From Vibrio tasmaniensis 1F-187 (lineage in GTDB: Bacteria > Pseudomonadota > Gammaproteobacteria > Enterobacterales > Vibrionaceae), in the NCBI RefSeq assembly GCF_000272405.2, contig NZ_AJZM02000146.1, positions 1-9,226 on the forward strand: 9,226 nucleotides of DNA. The letters run 5' to 3'. The notes under the pieces are model-generated. The model did no database searches. It saw nothing but the letters and a program-made list of their open reading frames with translations, and was not told where the DNA came from. Within the stretch, counting starts at the first letter, position 1. Every line of letters starts with the position of its first letter. Below, one piece after another: positions 1 to 6,235 of the stretch. Both the position numbers and the translations under genes were made by a program.

Positions 1-24
1 TAAACACATTTCAGGACGGGACAG

Positions 25-38
25 TTGATAACGATTAG
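25..38. promoter_or_regulatory. Candidate FNR-type site (8 of 10 consensus positions)
   Basis: The sequence reads TTGAT-AACG-ATTAG against the FNR consensus TTGAT-N4-ATCAA: a perfect left half and three of five positions in the right half. FNR activates frdABCD in E. coli, and frd is the expected divergent gene, so the position is sensible. The target gene lies outside the window and short A/T-rich matches are common, so this is tentative. Confidence 0.25.
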
Positions 39-80
39 CCCACAGGGCTTGTGTTAACGGCTTGTTGAGTATGATTTTTG

Positions 81-113
81 TTATCAATGTGGATGTAAAA
101 TCTGTATTGATAA
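81..113. repeat. Perfect 8-bp inverted repeat with 17-nt spacer
   Basis: TTATCAAT (81-88) and ATTGATAA (106-113) are exact reverse complements 17 nt apart, so centre-to-centre spacing is 25 nt, a little over two helical turns. Each arm contains a TTGAT half-site. It could be a split operator for a dimeric regulator in the epmA upstream region; no regulator is identified. Confidence 0.4.
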
Positions 114-248
114 TTGTATTGTAGAACGTAATTTTCTGGCTTCATTAAAACAACATTTCGCTTTCAAGAATAGAAAGATAGAAGCTTACAAAAGCGATGA
201 AAGGTGGTAATTTTCGTCGTCTAAAATTCAGTAATATGGAACTCAATA

Positions 249-1220
249 ATGCACTCTACATGGCAACCGGCCGCAACCATTAAGCAGTTAAAGCAACGTG
301 CTGATATCCTAAATCAAATTCGTCAGTTCTTTGTTGAGCGAAACGTGATGGAAGTGGATACGCCTGCGATGAGCCACGCCACGGTGACGGATGTGCATTT
401 ACATACCTTCAAAACTGAATTCGTAGGGCCAGGTTATGCGCACGGCCAGCCACTATTCTTTATGACTAGCCCAGAGTTTCATATGAAACGCTTGTTGGCT
501 GCCGGAAGCGGTTGTATTTACCAAATTTGTAAATCTTTTCGCAATGAAGAAAATGGCCGTTATCACAACCCTGAGTTCACTATGTTGGAGTGGTATCGCG
601 TTGGTTTTGATCATCATGATCTGATGGATGAGATGGATCTGCTGTTACAGCAGGTACTTAAATCAGGCATAGCAGAGCGAATGACTTACCAACAAGCCTT
701 TATTGATGTGTTAGGTGTTTGTCCGCTGGAAGATTCGATGGATACGCTAAAGCAAGCAGCTGCGAAACTAGGGCTCAGCGACATAGCTGACCCCGAGCAA
801 GATCGCGATACGTTATTGCAGCTTCTTTTCAGTATTGGGGTCGAGGCGAAAATAGGCAAGCAGGTGCCTGCGTTTGTGTATGACTTCCCAGCATCGCAAG
901 CAGCGTTAGCTAAGATCAATCCAAACGATTCACGAGTCGCCGATCGCTTTGAGGTGTATTTCAAAGGAATTGAGTTAGCAAACGGCTTCCACGAGTTAGA
1001 TAAACCGCAAGAACAACTTAAGCGCTTTGAAGATGATAATACCAAACGTATTGAGATGGGCTTATCACCTCAACCGATTGATCATCACTTGATTGAGGCA
1101 TTAAAAGCGGGCTTACCAGACTGTGCGGGTGTTGCTTTGGGTATTGATCGTCTGATCATGCTGGCGTTAGGTTATGACCACATCGATGACGTGACGGCTT
1201 TCCCGTTCCCGCGCTCTTAG
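249..1220 (+). CDS. epmA: EF-P--(R)-beta-lysine ligase EpmA (GenX/PoxA/YjeA)
   Basis: EpmA is a cytosolic lysyl-tRNA synthetase paralogue that adenylates (R)-beta-lysine, made by EpmB, and joins it to Lys34 of elongation factor P, helping ribosomes through polyproline stretches. The 323-residue product is nearly the same length as the E. coli protein and aligns from recall along its whole length. Class II synthetase motif 2 is at residues 97-117 (FRNEE, then [14 protein letters not shown]) and motif 3 at 294-308 ([15 protein letters not shown]). The N-terminal anticodon-binding OB domain of true LysRS is absent, as expected. The ATG at 249 is chosen because the SxWQPxA N-terminus matches E. 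coli and a weak GGA lies 8 nt upstream; the ATG at 236 is out of frame. The gene is monocistronic here and converges on a minus-strand transporter gene. Confidence 0.96.
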   Translation: MHSTWQPAATIKQLKQRADILNQIRQFFVERNVMEVDTPAMSHATVTDVHLHTFKTEFVGPGYAHGQPLFFMTSPEFHMKRLLAAGSGCIYQICKSFRNEENGRYHNPEFTMLEWYRVGFDHHDLMDEMDLLLQQVLKSGIAERMTYQQAFIDVLGVCPLEDSMDTLKQAAAKLGLSDIADPEQDRDTLLQLLFSIGVEAKIGKQVPAFVYDFPASQAALAKINPNDSRVADRFEVYFKGIELANGFHELDKPQEQLKRFEDDNTKRIEMGLSPQPIDHHLIEALKAGLPDCAGVALGIDRLIMLALGYDHIDDVTAFPFPRS

Positions 1221-1228
1221 CTCTCTAT

Positions 1229-1261
1229 TCAGTTAGTCCTACTTACCGTTTGGCTAACTGA
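1229..1261. terminator. Convergent intergenic hairpin between epmA and the transporter gene
   Basis: TCAGTTAG (1229-1236) pairs with CTAACTGA (1254-1261), and a further CC/GG pairing is possible across one bulged T. It sits in the 59-bp gap between two converging genes, where a bidirectional terminator would be expected. Neither strand has a clear T-run after the stem, so it may be a mRNA-3'-end-stabilising hairpin or may act with Rho. Confidence 0.35.
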
Positions 1262-1271
1262 CCAGAATCCG

Positions 1272-1308
1272 AGTACCCACTATCTGACCAAAATACCAGT
1301 ACCCACTA
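1272..1308. repeat. 11-bp direct repeat offset by 26 bp at the transporter 3' end
   Basis: AGTACCCACTA occurs at 1272-1282 and 1298-1308; flanking bases extend the match to 15 of 17. One copy lies inside the last codons of the transporter gene and the other spans its stop codon. The 26-bp offset is not a multiple of three, so the two copies are read in different frames. Confidence 0.5.
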
Positions 1309-2167
1309 CGGCAACAATGGCACCTATCCAAGCGTAGACGTTCGGTCTCTGCTTGGTGTATAGCCAGAGTATCGGTAACAACATGATTGGTGTGGTTGAA
1401 GATAACAGAGCGACCATACCGACATTGCCTTCCTGCAACGCATACAAAATCAACGTCATTCCTACTGCCATCGCTAGAAAACCATTAACCGCGGTAATCG
1501 CGAATATCTGCTTATTCATTGGGTTAAGTGCGCGTGAAAGTTTGGCGCCTGTTAAACGAAATGCGGAGTGAGCAACAAAAGCGGTGATCATTCGAATGGC
1601 AGAAGCGGCAACAGGGTCGATACTGGTTTGCATCACGGGTTTGGCAATGATGCCGCCCAATGCTTGGCAGATCGCTGCGGTGATTCCCAGTGCGACACCA
1701 ATCCACACGGTGCCCTTGATGGTTTCAAGCTGGTTGTTGGCTTGTCCTCGACGACCAAAGAATATCGCAGTTAATACACCACTAAACACCAAAGCCGAGC
1801 CAATCAGCTCAATAGAGGTCATACTTTCACTAAACAGGAAGTAACCAAGAATCGCCGAGAACACGGCGTGACAAGAGAACAGTAAACCCGCTTGGCGCGG
1901 TCCCATTCGGTTCAAACAGGCAAATAGGGCGGTATCACCAATGAATATACCAATCAGGCCAGATAGCATCATCGGCGTGATTAGATTGGCTTCGACAGTT
2001 GACCAACCTCCGGTAAACCAAGCCATGCTCGATAAGATGATCGCGGTACAACCCATTCTCCAACGGCTATAGGCGAAAGAACCTAAGTGTTGGGCAGGCT
2101 TTACTGACATTAGGCTCGCAATGGCCCAAAGAAAAGCGGCAGCTAGAGCTAACCATTCAAATCCCAT
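1280..2167 (-). CDS. EamA-family (drug/metabolite transporter superfamily) membrane protein
   Basis: This is a predicted inner-membrane transporter with ten hydrophobic segments in two five-helix EamA repeats (about residues 4-137 and 153-294 of 295). Family members export amino acids, nucleotide derivatives or other metabolites; the substrate cannot be read from sequence. The first repeat has the typical GPRQAGLLFS stretch followed by AVFSAILGYFLFSE near residues 89-114; the second has NVGMVALLSSTTPIMLLPIL near 248-267 but lacks the usual FxE ending. I start at the ATG at 2167 because AAGGA lies upstream at 2178-2182 and the first membrane helix begins straight away. The reading frame stays open to an ATG at 2215 and a TTG at 2218, which would add 16 or 17 polar residues without a clear ribosome site. 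The chemoreceptor gene lies upstream on the same strand. Confidence 0.85.
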   Translation of the reverse strand: MGFEWLALAAAFLWAIASLMSVKPAQHLGSFAYSRWRMGCTAIILSSMAWFTGGWSTVEANLITPMMLSGLIGIFIGDTALFACLNRMGPRQAGLLFSCHAVFSAILGYFLFSESMTSIELIGSALVFSGVLTAIFFGRRGQANNQLETIKGTVWIGVALGITAAICQALGGIIAKPVMQTSIDPVAASAIRMITAFVAHSAFRLTGAKLSRALNPMNKQIFAITAVNGFLAMAVGMTLILYALQEGNVGMVALLSSTTPIMLLPILWLYTKQRPNVYAWIGAIVAVVGTGILVR

Positions 2168-2222
2168 CTGAATAACATCCTTGTGTCTGGGATAAATTAG
2201 CTCATCAATATGCATCAAACCG

Positions 2223-2269
2223 AACTGAGAACAAAGTGATTCTTATGAAAGAACTACTTTGTTTCAGTT
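2223..2269. repeat. Long interrupted hairpin between chemoreceptor and EamA transporter genes
   Basis: Three nested stems lie on one axis: AACTGA (2223-2228) with TCAGTT (2264-2269), ACAAAGT (2231-2237) with ACTTTGT (2256-2262), and TTCTT (2240-2244) with AAGAA (2249-2253) around a four-base loop. Small unpaired steps separate them. That gives 18 base pairs in 47 nt. It lies 59 nt past the chemoreceptor stop and 56 nt before the chosen transporter start. No T-run follows on the minus strand, so it is not a canonical terminator. It could be an operator, a leader structure or an mRNA-end hairpin. Confidence 0.5.
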
Positions 2270-2327
2270 ATTAGTTTATGTCAGCTGTCGCTCGGTGGTG
2301 TGGTTCACTTACTTTGCTTGAGTCGCG

Positions 2328-3299
2328 CTATACCTTAAAGCGCTCCACGTCTTGGCGCATCGACTCGGCAGCGCTACTCATTTCATTTGAGCTATTGCGA
2401 CTGCTTTCAGCTTGCTGTGCAAGGTCATCAGAGGCATCCTTGATTCCTTGCGTATTACGGCTGATGTCTTCGCTGACCGCGCGTTGCTCTTCCGCAGCAC
2501 TTGCTATTTGCAGCGCCATATCGTTGATTTCAGTGATTGCCTGAGTGATCTTAGTCAGGCTGCCATGAGCTTGTTCTGCGAAGCCAACGCTGTTCTCTGC
2601 CAGTTGAGTGCTGGTGGTCATGCTTTCAACGGCATGTTCGGTATTTTTCTGCAGTGTATCAATCATCACGCGGATCTCTTCCGTTGAGCCATGCGTTCTT
2701 TGGCTGAGCACTCGCACTTCATCGGCGACAACGGCAAACCCACGACCTTGTTCACCCGCTCGAGCGGCTTCAATCGCAGCGTTCAATGCCAACAGGTTGG
2801 TCTGTTCGGCAATGCCTTGAATGGTGGATAGGATCTGGTTGATGCTTTGAGCATTACTCTCTAATTCACGAATAACATTGGCTGCATCTTCAACTTGAGT
2901 CGCAAGGCCTGTAATCGCATCGCGGTTTTGTTGGATAACCTCTTGGCCTTCGTTACAAGCGGTAGCGGATGCCTGAGAAGCGGAGGCGGTTAATTCGGCA
3001 TGGCTGGCCACTTCAGCTGCGGTGGCGGACATTTCATGAATCGCAGTCGCAATTTGGTTGATGTCGTTTTGTTGGTTCTCGACTCGAATCGAAGATTGCG
3101 TAGCCAGTTGATTGGCTTTTTCCGCATGGTTGTTTAAGTCGTGACTGTGCTCGATTACGCCCTTAAGCATGCTTTGCATCTGGCTCAAGAACTGGTTCAC
3201 GAGCTCGGCAAGTTTGCCAATTTCATCCATGCGCTTGATATCAATACGCTGAGTCAGATCGCCTCTGCCTTGAGCAAGCTGAGTCAGTGCTTCAGACAA
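2328..3299 (-). CDS. C-terminal fragment of chemoreceptor: HAMP remainder and signalling domain
   Basis: This frame holds the cytoplasmic half of the receptor. Residues 1 to about 47 are HAMP ([20 protein letters not shown]). The rest is a long coiled-coil hairpin whose tip, residues 165-202, carries the invariant [31 protein letters not shown] and LSQRT stretches that bind CheA and CheW. The Ala/Ser/Glu/Gln-rich flanks are the adaptation helices methylated by CheR and demethylated by CheB. The end, VERFKV, is typical of Vibrio receptors and lacks a CheR-tethering pentapeptide. The first possible initiator is a TTG at 3299 with no Shine-Dalgarno sequence, so independent translation is doubtful. 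It overlaps the N-terminal frame by 16 nt. If translated it would be a soluble, sensor-less receptor. Confidence 0.8.
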   Translation of the reverse strand: MSEALTQLAQGRGDLTQRIDIKRMDEIGKLAELVNQFLSQMQSMLKGVIEHSHDLNNHAEKANQLATQSSIRVENQQNDINQIATAIHEMSATAAEVASHAELTASASQASATACNEGQEVIQQNRDAITGLATQVEDAANVIRELESNAQSINQILSTIQGIAEQTNLLALNAAIEAARAGEQGRGFAVVADEVRVLSQRTHGSTEEIRVMIDTLQKNTEHAVESMTTSTQLAENSVGFAEQAHGSLTKITQAITEINDMALQIASAAEEQRAVSEDISRNTQGIKDASDDLAQQAESSRNSSNEMSSAAESMRQDVERFKV

Positions 3300-4207
3300 T
3301 GTTGCAGTGGGTGCAGCAAGCGGTTAATCACCATTGTGCTCGCAATCGAAATGAAGATGTATAAAATCAAAGAGGTAAGCGTGATAAATTGAATGGCATC
3401 GGATACCGCAGAAAATGCCATTTCTTTATCGATCACAATACCCAATGACCAATCGGTATTCGGAACGTTAGCGATGTAGACCATTTTATCGCCTTGACCA
3501 GGCCAAGTTAACGTCGTGATCATTTGGTTTTGGAGCAGTTGTGATACTTTGTCGACCGTTAGCTCAGGGTTCAAATTCGTCAGTGGTTTCTGACTCAACT
3601 CTTCATCACTGTAGGCGACGATGTTGTTATTACCGTCGACTAAAAAAGCAAAACCGTCATTATCGAGTTTTACATTGAGTACGGTATCAATAATGCTGGT
3701 TACGGTTAAGTCTGCCGCGATAACACCCTGTCTTTCACCATTAAATGCTTTAGCGAAACTGATGACAATGCTGCCGTCAAAATCTTGATAAGGTTCGGTA
3801 ATGATGAGTTCAGATGTCGCGTTTGCATCTTTATACCAAGGGCGGGATCGTGGGTCGTAGTCTGCTGGCCAATCCTCAGCCTTGTCGCCATAAGCTATAC
3901 TGCCATCACTGAATCCTGCATAAACAGACAAGAATTGCCCGGCTTGCTTGGTGATCAATAACTCGCGATCAGAGTTGCTATTGCTTGAAATGGTCGATTC
4001 ATTGGCAAGCATCATATCACTGCGGATTGATAACCAATCGGCAATGTAGTTCGTCGTACCAACACTCACGTTTTTCACCTGTTGGTTGATCGCGACTTCA
4101 GTTTCTTGAGTAAGCTGATTAACAGATATCCAAGCTTGAGCGCCACTTACGACGGCAATAATAACCGCGATAGCGATCTGAATTTTGAACTTAATAGTAT
4201 GTCTCAA
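3284..4207 (-). CDS. N-terminal fragment of chemoreceptor: dCache sensor with amino-acid-binding signature
   Basis: This frame holds the transmembrane sensor half, 307 residues. TM1 is about residues 9-28, the periplasmic dCache_1 domain about 30-270 and TM2 about 272-294; the last five residues (HCLKH) are out of frame. The membrane-distal pocket shows Y117, R122, W124, Y125, D127, Y140 and D166, spaced like the amino-acid-binding dCache signature known from receptors such as Pseudomonas PctA and the Vibrio amino-acid receptors. The likely ligand is therefore an alpha-amino acid; that is inferred from the motif. The start is a TTG at 4207, chosen because AAGGAGGG ends 7 nt before it and no in-frame ATG is available nearby. 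As it stands the fragment has no signalling domain. Confidence 0.8.
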   Translation of the reverse strand: MRHTIKFKIQIAIAVIIAVVSGAQAWISVNQLTQETEVAINQQVKNVSVGTTNYIADWLSIRSDMMLANESTISSNSNSDRELLITKQAGQFLSVYAGFSDGSIAYGDKAEDWPADYDPRSRPWYKDANATSELIITEPYQDFDGSIVISFAKAFNGERQGVIAADLTVTSIIDTVLNVKLDNDGFAFLVDGNNNIVAYSDEELSQKPLTNLNPELTVDKVSQLLQNQMITTLTWPGQGDKMVYIANVPNTDWSLGIVIDKEMAFSAVSDAIQFITLTSLILYIFISIASTMVINRLLHPLQHCLKH

Positions 4208-4214
4208 GGTTTAT

Positions 4215-4222
4215 CCCTCCTT
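4215..4222 (-). promoter_or_regulatory. Strong Shine-Dalgarno sequence fixing a TTG start for the chemoreceptor
   Basis: On the minus strand AAGGAGGG lies 7 nt before the TTG at 4207. It is the best ribosome-binding match in the window and decides the start codon. A near-perfect site paired with a weak initiator codon suggests moderate expression. Confidence 0.75.
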
Positions 4223-4294
4223 CTTGGATAAAAGGCTAATGACAGCGACGCGTTGGATTGCGAACGGATGTGTCTCTGCTAGGTGTCTAGTGTC

Positions 4295-4300
4295 GTTATA
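4295..4300 (-). promoter_or_regulatory. Candidate -10 element for the chemoreceptor gene
   Basis: Minus-strand TATAAC matches five of six positions of the sigma-70 -10 hexamer. The -35 region 17-18 bp upstream is poor (TTTCAA, three of six). No flagellar sigma-28 pattern was seen. A start near 4288 would leave a leader of about 80 nt. Confidence 0.3.
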
Positions 4301-4323
4301 TTTAAAGTTCGAAACGTGTTGAA

Positions 4324-4350
4324 AATCATAATTTAAATATATATATGATT
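4324..4350. repeat. A/T-rich palindrome upstream of the chemoreceptor
   Basis: AATCATA (4324-4330) pairs with TATGATT (4344-4350) around an all-A/T core. It sits just upstream of the candidate chemoreceptor promoter. It could be a curved or easily melted upstream element, or an H-NS-type target; low sequence complexity makes a chance origin possible. Confidence 0.35.
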
Positions 4351-4399
4351 ATTTTTAATAAACAGTGAAGTGGAATCACAATTGGTTGCTGCTAAGGTG

Positions 4400-4413
4400 T
4401 TAATTGTTATCAA
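4400..4413. promoter_or_regulatory. Candidate FNR-type site (9 of 10 consensus positions)
   Basis: On the minus strand the sequence is TTGAT-AACA-ATTAA against TTGAT-N4-ATCAA. It lies about 100 bp upstream of the candidate chemoreceptor -10, which would fit an activator bound far upstream or control of a different promoter. Oxygen-dependent control of the receptor is an inference only. Confidence 0.3.
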
Positions 4414-4433
4414 GATTTATCTTATTGGTTAAA

Positions 4434-4476
4434 ATCTGGTGGCCCGCCAGCTAGCGAGGTCACGATTACTAGCTGG
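4434..4476 (-). terminator. Overlapping hairpins after the anion transporter gene, possible weak terminator
   Basis: CCAGCTAG (4447-4454) and CTAGCTGG (4469-4476) form a perfect 8-bp stem with a 14-nt loop. A second, mutually exclusive stem pairs CTGG near 4437-4440 with CCAG 4447-4450. On the minus strand the pair starts 22 nt past the transporter stop and is followed by only a short T-run (ATTTT). Termination of the transporter transcript is plausible but not strongly supported. Confidence 0.4.
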
Positions 4477-4498
4477 ACGGAAGGGAGGCATTGACGTG

Positions 4499-5914
4499 CT
4501 AGGTGATAATAAACAGTGCGAGGTAGACCATCAGTAAGCCGACAATCCCTAAGATGATACCCATCTTCGCCATATCTTTGCTTTCGATAAGCCCAGTTGA
4601 GTAAGCCAGCGAGTTTGGTGGCGTCGATACTGGAAGAATCATCCCGAGCGATGCCGAGAAGGCGACCACAACCAGCAAGCCTTGTAAGCCTCCAATTGCT
4701 ACTAGGCTTTCCATAGAAGCGCCAATCGCAGCTGCTATCGGCATCAGCAAGTTTGCGGTTGCTGTGTTCGACATGAAATTAGCCATTAGCCAACACACGA
4801 TAGACAGCGTTAGTACCACTGCAGTCGGCGAGAGCGATTCATAATCAATCGCGTGTGCGAGTGCAGCGGCTAAGCCTGTTTTATCCAAGCCAATCCCAAT
4901 CGCAATACCACCCGCAACCAGCCACAACACATCCCAGTTAATCAGCTTGAGTTCTTCTTTACCCATGATGCCAGTGAGAGTGAAAACAGCCAGTGGAATA
5001 ATAGAGACCACATAAGTGTTCATGCCATGCAGTTTGGTGGTCATCCACAATAAGATTGTCGCAGCGAAAGTGATGTAAACCACAATCGCTCGCCAGCTCT
5101 TTTTAAATTGTCCATCAAGCTTGAGGACCATATTTCTTTCTTTAGAAGGGAAGAGTTTTTGTAGGAGGAACCAAGCGATGGTCAGTTGGATGATCACAAA
5201 GGGTAAGCCCATCATCATCCAACTAAGGAAGTCGATACTGTTTTCGCCAGTTAGGTATTGCAGTGCGATCGCATTGGGTGGTGTACCTATGGGTGTTGCG
5301 ATACCACCGGTATTGGCGGCGATTGGAATACACAACACGAGCGCTTTAATCCCCATGTCGCCTTTTGGTGCAGAGGCTACGATAGGACCTAGCAATGCGA
5401 GCATCATTACCGTTGTTGCGGTATTTGACATGAACATTGAGAACACGGCGGTGATAAGCATTAAACCCAGCATAATAAAGCGCGGTTCTGTGCCAAATGG
5501 TTTGAGCAGCACACGAGCTAAATTGTTGTCGAGTTCGTATTTGGATGCGGATATCGCAAGAGCAAAGCCACCCATGAAAAGGATGATGATTGGTGACGAA
5601 AATGCACCGAAGATGTCGGTATATTTGATTAATTCACCGAGATCGTGTCCTGCTGGTGGGTTTCTAAATAGATGTAAACCCTTGTCGGAAATCATCACCA
5701 GTTCAAGCGCAATGATCAGAATTGACGTGGCGAATACTGGAACGGGTTCAAGCACCCACAGTAGAGCTGCTAGTAAGAATATCGCCAACAAGCGGTGTTG
5801 AATCAGCGTGAGGTCATCGATAGGTATGGAATCTATTGGCATGAATAACACGCCTAAGGGAATCGCAAAACAAATCAACAGCTTGACCAGAACGCCAATA
5901 TTGAGTTTAGGCAT
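4499..5914 (-). CDS. SLC13/DASS-family sodium-coupled anion (dicarboxylate or sulfate) transporter
   Basis: This is an inner-membrane symporter of the divalent anion:Na+ family, which imports C4-dicarboxylates, citrate, 2-oxoglutarate or sulfate. The 471-residue protein is hydrophobic throughout, with two inverted halves. Each half has the diagnostic SNT motif (residues 163-165 and 382-384) and a TPPN motif (211-214 and 431-434), the elements that form the sodium and substrate sites in VcINDY. The second SNTAT is followed by LLMPIAAAIG, typical of the family. Substrate cannot be fixed from sequence; two SNT motifs fit carboxylate transport but also occur in sulfate members. I prefer the ATG at 5914 because GGGG lies 9 nt before it; an ATG at 5929 would add five residues and has no ribosome site. 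Upstream lies a long regulatory spacer; the chemoreceptor follows 291 bp downstream. Confidence 0.88.
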   Translation of the reverse strand: MPKLNIGVLVKLLICFAIPLGVLFMPIDSIPIDDLTLIQHRLLAIFLLAALLWVLEPVPVFATSILIIALELVMISDKGLHLFRNPPAGHDLGELIKYTDIFGAFSSPIIILFMGGFALAISASKYELDNNLARVLLKPFGTEPRFIMLGLMLITAVFSMFMSNTATTVMMLALLGPIVASAPKGDMGIKALVLCIPIAANTGGIATPIGTPPNAIALQYLTGENSIDFLSWMMMGLPFVIIQLTIAWFLLQKLFPSKERNMVLKLDGQFKKSWRAIVVYITFAATILLWMTTKLHGMNTYVVSIIPLAVFTLTGIMGKEELKLINWDVLWLVAGGIAIGIGLDKTGLAAALAHAIDYESLSPTAVVLTLSIVCWLMANFMSNTATANLLMPIAAAIGASMESLVAIGGLQGLLVVVAFSASLGMILPVSTPPNSLAYSTGLIESKDMAKMGIILGIVGLLMVYLALFIIT

Positions 5915-6161
5915 GTACAAAGACCCCATGAATAAAATATCTTCAAATAGAGTAAGTTATCTGGATTGTTGGTACTTGGAGACGGGTTGTAAAATCGAAA
6001 AGTTGTTTAAGGTTTCGACAGTTGTTTTGCTTTTGGTCAATATTTTATCTGGGCAATTAGAGGCAAGAGTGAGAAGCAGCAGGTGGCTGGGCAGGGGTTG
6101 AGGATTGAGGTTTGAAAGCTTGGGTTGTTAGAGCTTGAGTAGGAAACGAATTGGTAGAGTT
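5915..6161. other. Gene-free spacer upstream of the anion transporter, with strong G skew
   Basis: No coding sequence is supported between the transporter start and the psd terminator. The half nearest the transporter is A/T-rich and should hold its promoter; I could not pick a convincing -35/-10 pair. From 6061 to 6160 the plus strand contains 42 G and 8 C. It includes a cluster of short G-runs at 6082-6103 (GG, GG, GGG, GGGG, GG) that could fold as a two-layer quadruplex. Short words repeat (AGCTTG twice, TTGAGG and ATTGAGG). It may be a degraded gene or an untranslated leader; nothing recognisable is left. Confidence 0.45.
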
Positions 6162-6164
6162 CAG

Positions 6165-6211
6165 AAAAAGGCGCGTTCTTCTCTGATATAGAAAAAGTAA
6201 CGCGCCTTTAA
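6165..6211 (-). terminator. Intrinsic terminator of psd
   Basis: AAAGGCGCGTT (6167-6177) and AACGCGCCTTT (6199-6209) form a perfect 11-bp stem around a 21-nt loop that can itself pair (TTCT 6179-6182 with AGAA 6190-6193). On the minus strand the stem ends in a T5 run. It begins 26 nt past the psd stop codon. The A-run on the other side also gives a short T-run on the plus strand, so weak bidirectional action is possible. Confidence 0.88.
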
Positions 6212-6235
6212 AACTAAATGAGTTAACTCAGATCG

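Larger units (their letters stand above)
1..248. other. Gene-free upstream region of epmA, probably the divergent frd/epmA control region
   Basis: I see no convincing coding sequence here. In E. coli the gene divergent from epmA is frdA, so this stretch probably carries the frd promoter on the minus strand and the epmA promoter on the plus strand. That is inference, because frdA is not in the window. Visible structure includes a small hairpin (AGCCC 37-41 with GGGCT 45-49), three TTGAT half-sites (25-29 plus, 83-87 minus, 107-111 plus) and a perfect inverted repeat, TTATCAAT 81-88 with ATTGATAA 106-113. A GATAAT -10-like hexamer at 109-114 has no good -35 partner, so I do not assign an epmA promoter. 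Confidence 0.5.
2328..4207 (-). pseudogene. Methyl-accepting chemotaxis protein gene split by a single-base frameshift
   Basis: Two adjoining minus-strand reading frames together make one ordinary chemoreceptor: TM1, periplasmic dCache sensor, TM2, HAMP and cytoplasmic signalling hairpin. The first frame ends with LLHPLQ followed by five non-homologous residues and a TGA; the second resumes with [11 protein letters not shown], which normally follows LLxPLQQ in Vibrio receptors. Restoring one base at about 3300-3302 gives LLHPLQ(x)LSEAL and a product of about 626 residues, a normal length for this family. The break falls at the TM2/HAMP junction, separating sensor from output. Both halves are otherwise undamaged, so this is a recent mutation, a phase-type variant or a sequencing error. 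I see no slippery heptamer at the junction that would suggest programmed frameshifting. Confidence 0.75.

Noticed and set aside
37..70. Integron attC/VCR-like site near GTTAACGG
   Set aside because: Only a 5-bp hairpin is present; the paired R-box/L-box arrangement and the usual length of Vibrio repeats are missing.
686..1045. A 119-residue minus-strand open frame inside epmA
   Set aside because: It is a shadow of a well-supported gene, with Ser/Cys-rich sequence and no ribosome site.
3284..3299. Programmed frameshifting to make the full chemoreceptor
   Set aside because: There is no slippery heptamer and no strong downstream stem at the junction; a simple one-base loss explains it, and programmed shifting is not known for this family.
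4364..4380. CRP-like site AGTGA ... TCACA
   Set aside because: The half-sites are 7 bp apart instead of 6, so the match to the CRP consensus is out of register.
5121..5801. A 226-residue open frame on the plus strand inside the anion transporter
   Set aside because: It is antisense to a gene with clear SLC13 motifs, has no ribosome site, and its composition is what the complement of a membrane protein gives.
5808..6101. A 97-residue plus-strand open frame running into the transporter spacer
   Set aside because: It overlaps the transporter start in antisense, shows no family motif, and its 3' half is the low-C, G-rich tract.
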